Positions 8,616 to 17,383 of a stretch of DNA of 64,000 bases are shown here, in pieces. The position numbers and the translations under genes were made by a program. Under the pieces are notes generated by a model. It had not been told where the DNA came from, ran no database searches, and saw only the letters and a list, made by a program, of their open reading frames with translations. The first letter of the stretch is position 1. The number at the start of each line of letters is the position of its first letter. The stretch covers positions 49,265 to 113,264 of the forward strand of contig BQXR01000008.1 in the NCBI GenBank assembly GCA_033238645.1. Reading direction: 5' to 3'. Source of the stretch: Thiomicrorhabdus sp033238645. Lineage in GTDB: Bacteria; Pseudomonadota; Gammaproteobacteria; Thiomicrospirales; Thiomicrospiraceae.

Positions 8616-9872
8616 ATGAAATTTAAAAAACAAATTTTACAGTCGACTCGTATTGAAAAAATCAGTTATTGGTTGTTCTTTTTAATGACCTTTAGCGCGA
8701 TTGTTCCATTGTATTTTGAGCAATTTTCTCATATTGGCGGAGGCATCTTTGTTGTCGTACTCACCTTTTTGTCTTGGCTTTATTGGGGCGAAAAGAGGCC
8801 TCTCAATCGTATAGAGAGGGGATGGGTCTTTACGTGCCTGTTCTATGCAGGTGTTTTTATAGCCAGTTTTTTATGGCATACGCCCTATACCCCTGATGGT
8901 GAGTGGCGACTGTCTTCAATAGGTTTTATTATTCTGCTTGTGCCTTGGTTTATTCTAGTTATTAAACTGGACTATGGAAGAAAGGCTTTGGAAGTGATTG
9001 CATTGACCTCTTTGCTGACCGCTTCAGTTGTTTTTTTGATAGAAATAAGTGAAATCGCTTCATTAGGAAGCTATCGTTTTGGTGTGGTTTATGATATTGG
9101 TAGAATTGGCTTTATTGTTCCGATGACTGCGATTTTGTGCGGAATTCTATGGATGCAAAAACGAAATAAAATCTATTTTGTATTCTTGCTATTTGCATTT
9201 TTTTTAGCAGTCTTGAATGGTTCAAGAACGGCTTTAGTTTTGTTATTAATTCCTGTTGTAATAGTGGGCTTGTATTCTTTATTTTTAGATAAAGGGTTAA
9301 CCACTTTTAAAAAAGTTCAATCCTTGTTTATAGTGTTGATTCTGGTGGCTGCTTCAGGTTGGATAATGAAAGATAAAATTGTTACAACATTTTCTGCTTT
9401 TCAAACGATGCAAGAGGGAAACTATTCTTCATCTCTTGGGCAGCGTTTTGCAATGCTTGATGTTGGTTCAGGGCTTGCAAAAAATCATGTTGTATTTGGT
9501 GTGGGGCCAAATTTTTATAAAGAGAAAATTAAAGAGTCTGCGCTTTCTTCAAATTATAGTGGTAATGTTAAAAGATATATTTACTCCCCTACGCATCTTC
9601 ATAATCAGTTTTTAATGGATCTGATTCTATCAGGGGCGCTTGGTTTAATTAGTTTATTATTACTAATCGGTTACCCCTTTAGAGTGTTTTATAATGCCTA
9701 TAAGTCAGGCTACAAAGTTGAAGCTGTTGCCGCAATGGGCTTGATGATCGGGCTATGGATAGTACTCTTTTTTGGCGCTCTGTTTACTTATACCTATACC
9801 ACCATATTCTATATTTTAGCCATGGGTGCTTTGATTAGTTATTTTAGCCAGAAAGAGGAGTTGAAAGAGTGA
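8616..9872 (+). CDS. waaL: O-antigen ligase-like membrane protein
   Basis: A 418-residue polytopic inner-membrane protein with about ten to twelve hydrophobic segments and a large periplasmic loop late in the chain, containing YSPTHLHNQF. That histidine loop, plus the earlier NGSRTA segment, is typical of the Wzy_C/WaaL superfamily. WaaL proteins join O-antigen from undecaprenyl diphosphate to lipid A-core in the periplasm. The position inside the core cluster favours ligase over O-antigen polymerase, though the two are hard to separate by sequence. The stop codon overlaps the next gene's GTG (GTGA), indicating coupling. Confidence 0.75.
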   Translation: MKFKKQILQSTRIEKISYWLFFLMTFSAIVPLYFEQFSHIGGGIFVVVLTFLSWLYWGEKRPLNRIERGWVFTCLFYAGVFIASFLWHTPYTPDGEWRLSSIGFIILLVPWFILVIKLDYGRKALEVIALTSLLTASVVFLIEISEIASLGSYRFGVVYDIGRIGFIVPMTAILCGILWMQKRNKIYFVFLLFAFFLAVLNGSRTALVLLLIPVVIVGLYSLFLDKGLTTFKKVQSLFIVLILVAASGWIMKDKIVTTFSAFQTMQEGNYSSSLGQRFAMLDVGSGLAKNHVVFGVGPNFYKEKIKESALSSNYSGNVKRYIYSPTHLHNQFLMDLILSGALGLISLLLLIGYPFRVFYNAYKSGYKVEAVAAMGLMIGLWIVLFFGALFTYTYTTIFYILAMGALISYFSQKEELKE

Positions 9873-10597
9873 TTCATGTTGTCTGCTTAAAGTGGGGAGA
9901 TAAGTACGGCTCCGAGTATGCGAACCGCCTCTATAGAATGGTCAATCAGAACCTTTCTCTACCGTTTAAGTTTTACTGTATTACTGAAAATACACTTGAT
10001 ATTGATGAAGCGATTAATATCGTCCCTATGCCCAATTATGATTTAAAAGGCTGGTGGTATAAGTTAGTTATCTTTCAAGAGAACTTTTTAAATATTCCTG
10101 CTGAAGACAAAATACTTTTTTTAGACCTCGATATTGTCATATTAAATGAGTTGGATTCACTCGTGAGCTACAGTGATCAGTTTTGTATTTCTGCAGATGA
10201 TGAAGCACATCGTTATAACAGCTCAGTGATGTGCTTTCACCCTGGTCAGTATCGTTTTATCTGGGAGTCCTTTATTATTCAGAAAGAGACGATTGTTAAT
10301 GAAATGCATGGCGATCAAGACTGGATTGAGTATAGCTATAAAGAAGCAGTGCTCTTTCCTAAGAGTGTCGTTAAGTCTTTTAAGATTGATTTAGACTGCA
10401 AAACACCTTACTCATTTGGCAAGTTCGGGCGTGCTCTAAGAAAGCGTTTTCCATTCCTGCTTCCATCGGGAACAGTTGCAGCGCCTAAAGACGCAGCGAT
10501 TGTTCTGTTTCATGGAAAACCGGATCCAGCAGATGTTATGGATGGCCCTTATGACAAATATAGACATGCCCCTTGGATAAAAGATAGTTGGAAGTAA
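9869..10597 (+). CDS. GT-A glycosyltransferase in the LPS cluster
   Basis: A 242-residue cytosolic protein with a DLDIVIL segment containing a DxD-type metal and nucleotide-sugar site at D86-L-D88. A basic and aromatic C-terminus follows (FHGKPDP, then a final APWIKDSW). The layout resembles GT8-like core glycosyltransferases that extend the LPS core. It starts with GTG four bases inside the end of the ligase gene. The acceptor and donor sugars cannot be read from the sequence. The gene order, between ligase and a GT9 heptosyltransferase, supports a role in core assembly. Confidence 0.65.
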   Translation: MIHVVCLKWGDKYGSEYANRLYRMVNQNLSLPFKFYCITENTLDIDEAINIVPMPNYDLKGWWYKLVIFQENFLNIPAEDKILFLDLDIVILNELDSLVSYSDQFCISADDEAHRYNSSVMCFHPGQYRFIWESFIIQKETIVNEMHGDQDWIEYSYKEAVLFPKSVVKSFKIDLDCKTPYSFGKFGRALRKRFPFLLPSGTVAAPKDAAIVLFHGKPDPADVMDGPYDKYRHAPWIKDSWK

Positions 10598-10639
10598 CCG
10601 AATATCACACTTTCAATTTTGTAACTTTTGAGACCTGCA

Positions 10640-11728
10640 ATGAGCCTAATAAAACCCAGCCTAGACTTTTTCGAACCAAACCAGCGTTTAACGATTAAAA
10701 AACATTTTGATCATCAAGAGATTAAAAGAATTATGGTCATTGGTATTGACCAGCTGGGTGGTTTAGCAATGAGTTCGCCTTTTTTTCGTGAGTTAAGAGT
10801 CGCTTATCCTGATGCACATATTGTTAATTTAGTTGGCAACCTTACGTTTGGGCTTATGCAAAACTGTCCCTATGTAGATGAAGTGTGGAAGTTCGATAAA
10901 AAACAGAGTTTTAAAATTGCCAAAAGAATGAAGGCTGAGGGGTTTGATTTGGTTTTCCTCGCCGCAGGCACCTTTAGAGTAGCGATGATGTCCTATCTAG
11001 GGAAAATACCCAATCGAGTGGGTTATGATAATGATGGTACGGGGCGGCTTTTAACTGTTCAACTGCATCAAGAGTTTCACTCGCGTTATAGACCTGAAAA
11101 TATGTTTGATATGCTTCGTGCGATTGGTATTACACCACAGGGAGTTTTTGATAGAGAGATTTGGACCAATGATTCTAATCAAGCCTATGCCGATAACTGG
11201 GCTGAAAAACACAATATTGCACAGAACAAAATTTTAGCCTTTAACCCTTACTCAACAGATCCTAAAAGACGTTGGACCGATGAAGGTTGGATTGCCTTGC
11301 TAGCTGGAGTTCGAACCCTTGGGATTAAACCTGTGATGATGGTTGCACCCAATGAAGTTGATGGGGCTAAAGCGCTGCTTGAAGTGTGGGAAATTTCTGA
11401 TATCGATGTTGAAACCCACTCTGTAACCAATACGGCAGCCATTTTTGAGCGAGTCAATTACGTGATAGGGCCTGAGTCAGGTTTTATTCATATGGCGCTC
11501 GCGGTTAAGAAGCCGCATGTCATTGCTTTCTTCAATATATTACCGCCCGTATCGACTTTCCCTGTTGATGATCCTCATCATAGTGCTTTGGTTGAAGAGT
11601 CACTCGACTGCTACCCTTGCTACCTGTATAAGTTTAAAGATCAGTGTCCTAATGACCTCAAATGTATGAGTCAGCTCAAAGCGGAAAGAGTTTTGAAGCA
11701 AATTGCACAATTTGAAGCTGAAGAATAA
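10640..11728 (+). CDS. GT9 heptosyltransferase-family protein
   Basis: A 362-residue GT-B enzyme of the GT9 family. It shows the N-terminal IDQLGGLAMSSPFFREL block (a divergent form of the DxxGD region), NRVGYD in the middle, and GPESGFIHMALAV at the C-terminus. WaaF and WaaQ are relatives, but divergence from the canonical motifs means the acceptor cannot be named. The C-terminus has a cysteine cluster (CYPCYLYKFKDQC) seen in many GT9 proteins. ATG 10640 is preferred over the TTG four codons upstream. It closes the core cluster; the dehydrogenase gene starts two bases after its stop. Confidence 0.75.
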   Translation: MSLIKPSLDFFEPNQRLTIKKHFDHQEIKRIMVIGIDQLGGLAMSSPFFRELRVAYPDAHIVNLVGNLTFGLMQNCPYVDEVWKFDKKQSFKIAKRMKAEGFDLVFLAAGTFRVAMMSYLGKIPNRVGYDNDGTGRLLTVQLHQEFHSRYRPENMFDMLRAIGITPQGVFDREIWTNDSNQAYADNWAEKHNIAQNKILAFNPYSTDPKRRWTDEGWIALLAGVRTLGIKPVMMVAPNEVDGAKALLEVWEISDIDVETHSVTNTAAIFERVNYVIGPESGFIHMALAVKKPHVIAFFNILPPVSTFPVDDPHHSALVEESLDCYPCYLYKFKDQCPNDLKCMSQLKAERVLKQIAQFEAEE

Positions 11729-11729
11729 C

Positions 11730-14603
11730 ATGTCTCAAAATAAGGTGCTAACAGATGCTTCTGTTTTTGAACTTCAAGCTCTACAGGTTTTAACCCCATC
11801 CTCTCTTGATCAATTAGTGGCTAATGTCACTCAATCCCTTTTATCAAACTCGCCTTTAACATTACGAGCAGGGGGGACATCGCTGGGTGGTCAGGCGATT
11901 GGTTCAGGCACCATTGTTGATGTCTCTAAATACCTTAATAATATTATTGATTACCGTCCTGAGTTAAAAGAGATTGTTGTTGAACCGGGGGTGATTCAGG
12001 ATGATTTGAATGACTTTGTAAAAGCCGATGGCTTAAAATTTGCCCCTGATACATCCACCTCAAACCGCGCTATGATTGGTGGCATGATTGGTAACAACTC
12101 TTGTGGCTCATACTCTGTTCTTTATGGCACAACCCGTGAGCATGTTAAGTCTGTTGATGTCATTCTGTCAGATGGATCAGAAGTGACCTTTGCGGATCTG
12201 TCCGCAAAAGCCCTGCAAGAAAAGCTTAAATTACAGACACTAGAGGGTGAGATTTACCGTTTTGTTGTTGACCTGTTGAACCGTGCGGGTGAACAGATCC
12301 TTGAGGCTTTTCCACACTCTTCTATTAAGCGTCGTAATACTGGCTATGCATTGGATGAACTTTATTGTCATCATCAGCCTTTTAACCCCTTAGGTAAGCC
12401 CTTCAATCTAACCCCCTTGATCTGTGGTAGTGAAGGAACGCTGTGTGTTATTAAACAGGCAACTTTGAATCTGGTTGATATGCCTAAGCATAGAAAACTG
12501 ATTTGTGCTCACTACGACTCCGTTGAAGCTGCCTTAGAGCAAGTCCCCGAGTTGTTAGCTTTTAACCCTGCGGCGATAGAGCTCATTGATAAAACCACCT
12601 TAGACAGTACTAAGGGTAATTTACAGCAGCAGAAAAATCGTTTTTGGATTAACGGGGATCCTGGGGCTGTTTTGGTGATTGAGTTGTTTGATGAGGAGAC
12701 TGACTGCCTGAATGAGCGCATAGCGTCTCAATTGGCTTGGCTACAATCTTCTGATCGATCATCTTCAGCTTATGCCGCACCAGTGGTTGATTCGAAAGAA
12801 GCAGCTAAAGTCTGGGCGATTCGTAAAGCAGGTCTTGGCTTATTGATGGGTAAGGTCACTCGTCAAAAAGCCGTGGCGATTGTCGAAGATGCTGCCATCC
12901 CTGTTGATAAACTGCCTGATTACTATCGTGATGTGGAAGCCTTGATGGCAGAGCTACAAATTGGCTGTGTCTATTATGGTCACGCTTCAGTGGGTTTAAT
13001 TCATGTTCGCCCAGAGCTTGATTTGGCCACAGACAAGGGGCGCGAACTCTTTCAGATCATAGGCTCACGAGTTTCAAGCTTAGTAAAATCCTATCGTGGG
13101 GCTCTTTCTGGTGAGCATGGTGATGGCCGTATTCGTGCGCCTTATCTACCAGAGCAGTTTGGTCGCGAAGTTTATGGTTATTTAGTCGCTCTAAAACAGG
13201 TTTTTGACCCAAACAATTTATTGAATCCTGGTGTCATTATTGGTGACGCTTCGGTAATAGAAAACCTAAGATCAGACAGAAAGGGCCAGCAGGTTTTCAA
13301 AACAGGGTTTGATTGGCAAGATCAGATTAGCTTGTTAGATGCGGTTGAGAAATGTAATGGTGCGGGGGCTTGTCGTAAGAGTGTGGGCAGTGGCGTAATG
13401 TGTCCGTCTTACCAAGTCACCCGTGATGATCACTACTCTACACGTGGACGCAGCAATCTTTTACGAGTGGCTTTGACAGAAAATGACCCTCTAAAAGCGT
13501 TAAGTAGTGCCGAACTGCAAGATGCCTTAGAGTTATGCTTGTCTTGTAAAGCCTGTCGTTCAGAGTGTCCAGCCAGTGTGGATATGGCTAAGCTAAAAGC
13601 TGAAGTGTTATATCAAACTAATAAGCATAATGGGTCATTGAGCCGTTTGAGTATTAAACACTATGGCAGGCTATTGGCCTTAGGCGCTCAATGGCCTAAC
13701 CTATTTAATAGGGTGCAAAATTTACCACTGGTTAAGTCCTTAATGGGGGTGGATGCACGCAGAACTTTACCTTTAGTTCACCATTTTGACCTAAAAAAAT
13801 GGTGGTTGCAGCAGAGCTTACTGTTAGAAAAACAGAGTGATACTAAGCCACAACAAACGGTTTGGCTGTTATGTGATCTGTTTAGTCAGCGGCAAGAGCC
13901 AGAGGTTGGCAAGGCTGCATTGAGTTGTTTGCATAAACTGGGTTACCAGATAAAACCGATCTATATGAAACACTCTCCACGTGCCTTGATTAGTCAGGGC
14001 TTGCTAGATGAAGCTAAGTCAGCTCTATTAGGAATGCTTAACCAATTAAGTACTCTAAAAGAGGGCGATTTGGTTGTTGGTATTGAACCTTCTGAATTAC
14101 TTGTATGGCGTGATGAAGTAAAGTCACTTTTAAAACAGACAAATTATTCCGAGCAGGGGGGGGTAACACCTTTAGTGGATTGGTTACAACAGAGTAAGCC
14201 TGTCTTATCATTTGAAGAGCTATTTCTAAAGCTGAGTCAAGATCAAGCACTGCCAGATCTAAAAGCTATTTCACAACAAGCTACTCAAAAAGTTTGGCTG
14301 CATGTTCACTGCCATCAGAAGTCATTAGCGCAAGCGAATGACTCTAAAATAGCCTTGGAGTTGATTCCAAATCTTGATATTGAAGTAATACCTACGGGGT
14401 GTTGTGGCATGTCGGGTGACTTCGGTTACAAGCACTTCGATATTTCTAAAAAAATAGCCGAGCAAGTGTTGCTACCGAGTTTAGAGAAGAGCCAAGAGAA
14501 TGATTTGATCGTTGCAACGGGCACTAGCTGCCGTAGCCAAATTAAAGACCTTGCTCAGAAACCCTCACTGCATATTGTGCAGTTATTAGATCAGGCGCTA
14601 TAA
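11730..14603 (+). CDS. ydiJ: YdiJ-like FAD and Fe-S 2-hydroxyacid dehydrogenase
   Basis: A 957-residue fusion. The N-terminal half is a PCMH-type FAD domain (LRAGGTSLGGQAIGSG) with a FAD-oxidase C-terminal region (SGEHGDGRIRAPY). Two ferredoxin-type cysteine groups follow, from about 542 (CNGAGAC ... CPSY) and from about 602 (CLSCKACRSECP). The end is a CCG-type domain with PTGCCGMSGDFGY near 890. This order matches E. coli YdiJ, which oxidises D-2-hydroxyglutarate, and GlcD/lactate dehydrogenase relatives. The true substrate is uncertain. ATG 11730 is chosen over an upstream TTG. A run of eight G at 14156-14163 lies in a weakly conserved part of the C-terminal half. Confidence 0.85.
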   Translation: MSQNKVLTDASVFELQALQVLTPSSLDQLVANVTQSLLSNSPLTLRAGGTSLGGQAIGSGTIVDVSKYLNNIIDYRPELKEIVVEPGVIQDDLNDFVKADGLKFAPDTSTSNRAMIGGMIGNNSCGSYSVLYGTTREHVKSVDVILSDGSEVTFADLSAKALQEKLKLQTLEGEIYRFVVDLLNRAGEQILEAFPHSSIKRRNTGYALDELYCHHQPFNPLGKPFNLTPLICGSEGTLCVIKQATLNLVDMPKHRKLICAHYDSVEAALEQVPELLAFNPAAIELIDKTTLDSTKGNLQQQKNRFWINGDPGAVLVIELFDEETDCLNERIASQLAWLQSSDRSSSAYAAPVVDSKEAAKVWAIRKAGLGLLMGKVTRQKAVAIVEDAAIPVDKLPDYYRDVEALMAELQIGCVYYGHASVGLIHVRPELDLATDKGRELFQIIGSRVSSLVKSYRGALSGEHGDGRIRAPYLPEQFGREVYGYLVALKQVFDPNNLLNPGVIIGDASVIENLRSDRKGQQVFKTGFDWQDQISLLDAVEKCNGAGACRKSVGSGVMCPSYQVTRDDHYSTRGRSNLLRVALTENDPLKALSSAELQDALELCLSCKACRSECPASVDMAKLKAEVLYQTNKHNGSLSRLSIKHYGRLLALGAQWPNLFNRVQNLPLVKSLMGVDARRTLPLVHHFDLKKWWLQQSLLLEKQSDTKPQQTVWLLCDLFSQRQEPEVGKAALSCLHKLGYQIKPIYMKHSPRALISQGLLDEAKSALLGMLNQLSTLKEGDLVVGIEPSELLVWRDEVKSLLKQTNYSEQGGVTPLVDWLQQSKPVLSFEELFLKLSQDQALPDLKAISQQATQKVWLHVHCHQKSLAQANDSKIALELIPNLDIEVIPTGCCGMSGDFGYKHFDISKKIAEQVLLPSLEKSQENDLIVATGTSCRSQIKDLAQKPSLHIVQLLDQAL

Positions 14604-14652
14604 AAGTGTATTCAACGGGTAAATTCAGCGAGTAAAGTACTCTAAGAGAGGT

Positions 14653-15054
14653 TTAAGCTGCGAAGAAGTTTGCCAGTGCCTCTTTTAGTTTTATGGGCAT
14701 CTCATTTGATGGGGTTAAAGGCTCATGGCACCAAACGGCATCAGGCCAAGTTTCATCCTCTTCCTTACGAAAAATAACATGAATGTGCTGCATTGGATTT
14801 TTATTACCAATCTTTGCTAGGTTAAAGTGCGGGCCAAAGCCTGCCTGCTGCCCAGCATCAACCAGTTGATATATCTCACCATAGAGCTTTTCAATATAGC
14901 CACGTTCGGTTAGTGGCTTCTTTGGGATGACCAGTAGCCAAGGCATTTCGGTACGCTCGGCCATGAGAGAGTAAAGAGGGTGGTCATACAGATAGACCGC
15001 ATCAAAGGTCTCTTCCAGCAGTTCTTCTGTGTGTTCAGCTAATATGATATCCAT
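14653..15054 (-). CDS. HIT-domain nucleotide hydrolase-like protein
   Basis: A 133-residue HIT superfamily protein. The motif NPMQHIHVIFR (Q89-H90-I91-H92) is a variant of HxHxH in which the first histidine is glutamine; this QxHxHVI form recurs in proteobacterial Ap4A hydrolase-like HIT proteins, which also share the downstream WPDAVW segment. It probably hydrolyses a dinucleoside polyphosphate or nucleotidyl conjugate. It is convergent with the dehydrogenase gene and divergent from maf, with a long palindrome between them. Confidence 0.8.
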   Translation of the reverse strand: MDIILAEHTEELLEETFDAVYLYDHPLYSLMAERTEMPWLLVIPKKPLTERGYIEKLYGEIYQLVDAGQQAGFGPHFNLAKIGNKNPMQHIHVIFRKEEDETWPDAVWCHEPLTPSNEMPIKLKEALANFFAA

Positions 15055-15114
15055 TTCTTTACTCTTAACTTTGTTTCAATACATAACCACGTTAATCCGC
15101 GGTAGAATGGCTCC

Positions 15115-15154
15115 CTTAAGCGCTAAATGGTCATTAATGACTTTGGCGCTTAAG
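15115..15154. repeat. Nested palindrome between HIT gene and maf
   Basis: CTTAAGCGC (15115-15123) and GCGCTTAAG (15146-15154) are perfect inverted arms. Between them GTCATTAATGAC (15130-15141) is itself a perfect palindrome. There is no T-run on either side, so it is not a normal terminator. It lies in the divergent promoter region and could be an operator pair or a cruciform. Confidence 0.6.
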
Positions 15155-15182
15155 TGAACTTTCAAAATAATAGCAGATTTGT

Positions 15183-15806
15183 ATGAAAACAGTATCACAA
15201 CCTAGTATTAAACTTAATGTTAAACCAAGTGTTAAGTTATTTTTGGCCAGCTCATCACCACGTAGAAAAGAGTTACTTGCCCAACTTGGTTTAGCCTTTG
15301 AGGTAATTAATGCACCTATCGAAGAGGTTGCGCTACCGAAAGAGATGCCTGAATCGTATGTATTAAGAATGGCAATTGAGAAGGCATTATCAGGCTTTAA
15401 TAAGGTAGCTGGCAAAGCGATTTGGGTTGTGGGTAGTGATACCGCGGTTGTTCTGGATGGTCGTGTTTTTGGTAAACCGAGAAATGCAGCCGATGCTTAT
15501 AATATGCTCTCTAAGCTGTCGGGTAGTCATCATGAAGTCTTAAGTGCGGTCGCGGTTGTTTATGACGGTGAAGTTTTCTCGGACTTAAACAGAACCCAAG
15601 TGCAATTTAAAGCACTCAGTGAGCAAGAGATAAAAGACTATATCCAGACTGAAGAGCCTTTTGGTAAGGCGGGCAGTTATGCAATACAAGGGCTTGGTGC
15701 AAAATTGATAGCCTCTATTACGGGTAGCTATTCAGCCGTTATGGGGTTACCCCTCTATGAATTGAATCAGCTTTTAAATGCATCAGGTTTTGACCCAGAT
15801 ATTTAA
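15183..15806 (+). CDS. maf: Maf-family nucleotide pyrophosphatase
   Basis: A cytosolic house-cleaning enzyme that hydrolyses non-canonical or modified nucleoside triphosphates to the monophosphate. The signature SSSPRRKELL begins near residue 23, followed by GSDTAV, KPRNAADA, EVLSAVAV and YAIQGLGA. Length 207 residues; about 18 residues precede the usual Maf start, with no better ATG. YhdE-type (TTP/UTP) versus YceF-type specificity is not resolved here, but the maf-rng-yhdP order matches the yhdE locus of E. coli. Confidence 0.9.
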   Translation: MKTVSQPSIKLNVKPSVKLFLASSSPRRKELLAQLGLAFEVINAPIEEVALPKEMPESYVLRMAIEKALSGFNKVAGKAIWVVGSDTAVVLDGRVFGKPRNAADAYNMLSKLSGSHHEVLSAVAVVYDGEVFSDLNRTQVQFKALSEQEIKDYIQTEEPFGKAGSYAIQGLGAKLIASITGSYSAVMGLPLYELNQLLNASGFDPDI

Positions 15807-15873
15807 AGCCGATAAATAAAAAATAGATAGCCAATGAATCAAATTCCACTTTTCAAAATACAAAGGCATGAAA

Positions 15874-17346
15874 ATGCATAATGAAGAAAAAGTTTTAGTC
15901 AATGTCACACCTAATGAGACGCGTGTAGCGTGGGTTGAGAATGGTGTTTTACAGGAGGTATGGGTAGAGCGTGCAAATAAGCGCGGCCTGGTTGGTAATA
16001 TCTATATGGGTAAAGTTGATCGGGTTTTACCCGGTATGCAAGCCGCTTTTGTAAATATTGGTCTAGATAAATCAGCTTTTCTTCATGTATCGGATGTGAA
16101 CCCCAAAAAAGTTGGCAGTGACTCAGATGTAGATGGTGATGATATTTCAAAACTGCTGTATCAAGGCCAGAAAATCATGGTGCAAGTGGTTAAAGATCCA
16201 TTGGGCACTAAGGGTGCTCGTATCACTATGCAAGTGACTATCCCCTCTAGAATGCTGGTGTATATGCCAATTGAGAAGGCACTGGGGGTCTCCCAAAAGA
16301 TTGATACGGTTGAAGAGCGTGATCGATTAAGAGATTTGGTTAAACAGATTCCAGAATTTAAAACTTCAGAGGGGGGGTATATTGTAAGAACGGTTGCAGA
16401 AGGTGTCGATTTTCACGAGATGCGGGCAGATATGCTCTACTTGCAGAGACTGTGGAATGGCGTCAAAGAGCGTGCACAACTATCTAAAAAACCTGCTGTT
16501 ATTTATGAAGACCTTCCTCTGTACTTACGTATTATGCGCGATATTCCACTTGAAAGAATTGAAAAAATTCGTGTGGATTCAGCCGCAACACTTAAGAAAA
16601 TGCAAGCCTTCGTGGATATGTATGTCATGGAATTAAGTAATCGCTTAGGCCTCTATAACGGTGATCGTCCTATTTTTGACCTCTATAATATTGAGGAGGA
16701 GCTACAGACTGCGTTGCACAAAAGAGTCAGTCTGAAATCAGGTGGTTATCTGATTGTTGATCAGACAGAAGCCATGACGACCATTGATGTGAATACAGGC
16801 GCTTTTGTGGGCCATAAAAATTTAGAAGAGACAATTTTCAGAACTAATTTAGAAGCAACACAAGCGATTGCTCGCCAATTAAGACTGCGAAATCTGGGCG
16901 GTATTATTATCCTCGACTTTATTGATATGGAGCTTAAAGACCATAAAGATCACGTATTAAGCTCTTTAGAGAAAGAGCTGAGTAAAGATCGTGTAAAAAC
17001 CTCAATAAGCAGCATTTCATACCTTGGTTTGGTAGAGATGACTCGTAAAAGAACACGTGATAGCCTTGAGCGTACGCTTTGTGAACCTTGCTCTGTCTGT
17101 AATGGGCGTGGAACTACCAAAACGGCTGAAACGGTGGCATTTGAAATATTTAGAGATATAACCCGAATGGCGCGTTCTTTTGAGGCTGAGAAGTTTCGAG
17201 TCATCGCCTCTGAAACGGTGGTGTCTAGAATTATGGATGAAGAGTCAAGTAGTGTTGCTGAGCTAGAAGCTTTCTTGAATAAAAGTATTCGTTTTCAAGC
17301 AGAGAGTACCTACTCAGCAGAACAGTTCGATGTTGTGATGATGTAG
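15874..17346 (+). CDS. rng: Ribonuclease G
   Basis: An endoribonuclease of the RNase E/G family that matures the 5' end of 16S rRNA and decays some mRNAs. Length 490 residues against 489 in E. coli. It has the S1-like domain (GLVGNIYMGKVDRVLPGMQ), catalytic acidic positions in MTTIDVNTG and IILDFIDM, and a zinc-link-like CEPCSVCNGRG. ATG 15874 has AAAGG seven bases upstream and is preferred over ATG 15868. There is no long C-terminal scaffold, which excludes RNase E. A run of seven G occurs at 16371-16377. It sits between maf and yhdP as in E. coli. Confidence 0.93.
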   Translation: MHNEEKVLVNVTPNETRVAWVENGVLQEVWVERANKRGLVGNIYMGKVDRVLPGMQAAFVNIGLDKSAFLHVSDVNPKKVGSDSDVDGDDISKLLYQGQKIMVQVVKDPLGTKGARITMQVTIPSRMLVYMPIEKALGVSQKIDTVEERDRLRDLVKQIPEFKTSEGGYIVRTVAEGVDFHEMRADMLYLQRLWNGVKERAQLSKKPAVIYEDLPLYLRIMRDIPLERIEKIRVDSAATLKKMQAFVDMYVMELSNRLGLYNGDRPIFDLYNIEEELQTALHKRVSLKSGGYLIVDQTEAMTTIDVNTGAFVGHKNLEETIFRTNLEATQAIARQLRLRNLGGIIILDFIDMELKDHKDHVLSSLEKELSKDRVKTSISSISYLGLVEMTRKRTRDSLERTLCEPCSVCNGRGTTKTAETVAFEIFRDITRMARSFEAEKFRVIASETVVSRIMDEESSSVAELEAFLNKSIRFQAESTYSAEQFDVVMM

Positions 17347-17383
17347 TTTGAAAGTTATATCTTTGTTAGGGTTGCCTACATAA

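Noticed and set aside
7476..11728. Capsule or O-antigen synthesis locus
   Set aside because: No wzx, wzy/wzz set, nucleotide-sugar synthesis or capsule export genes; content fits LPS core assembly plus ligase.
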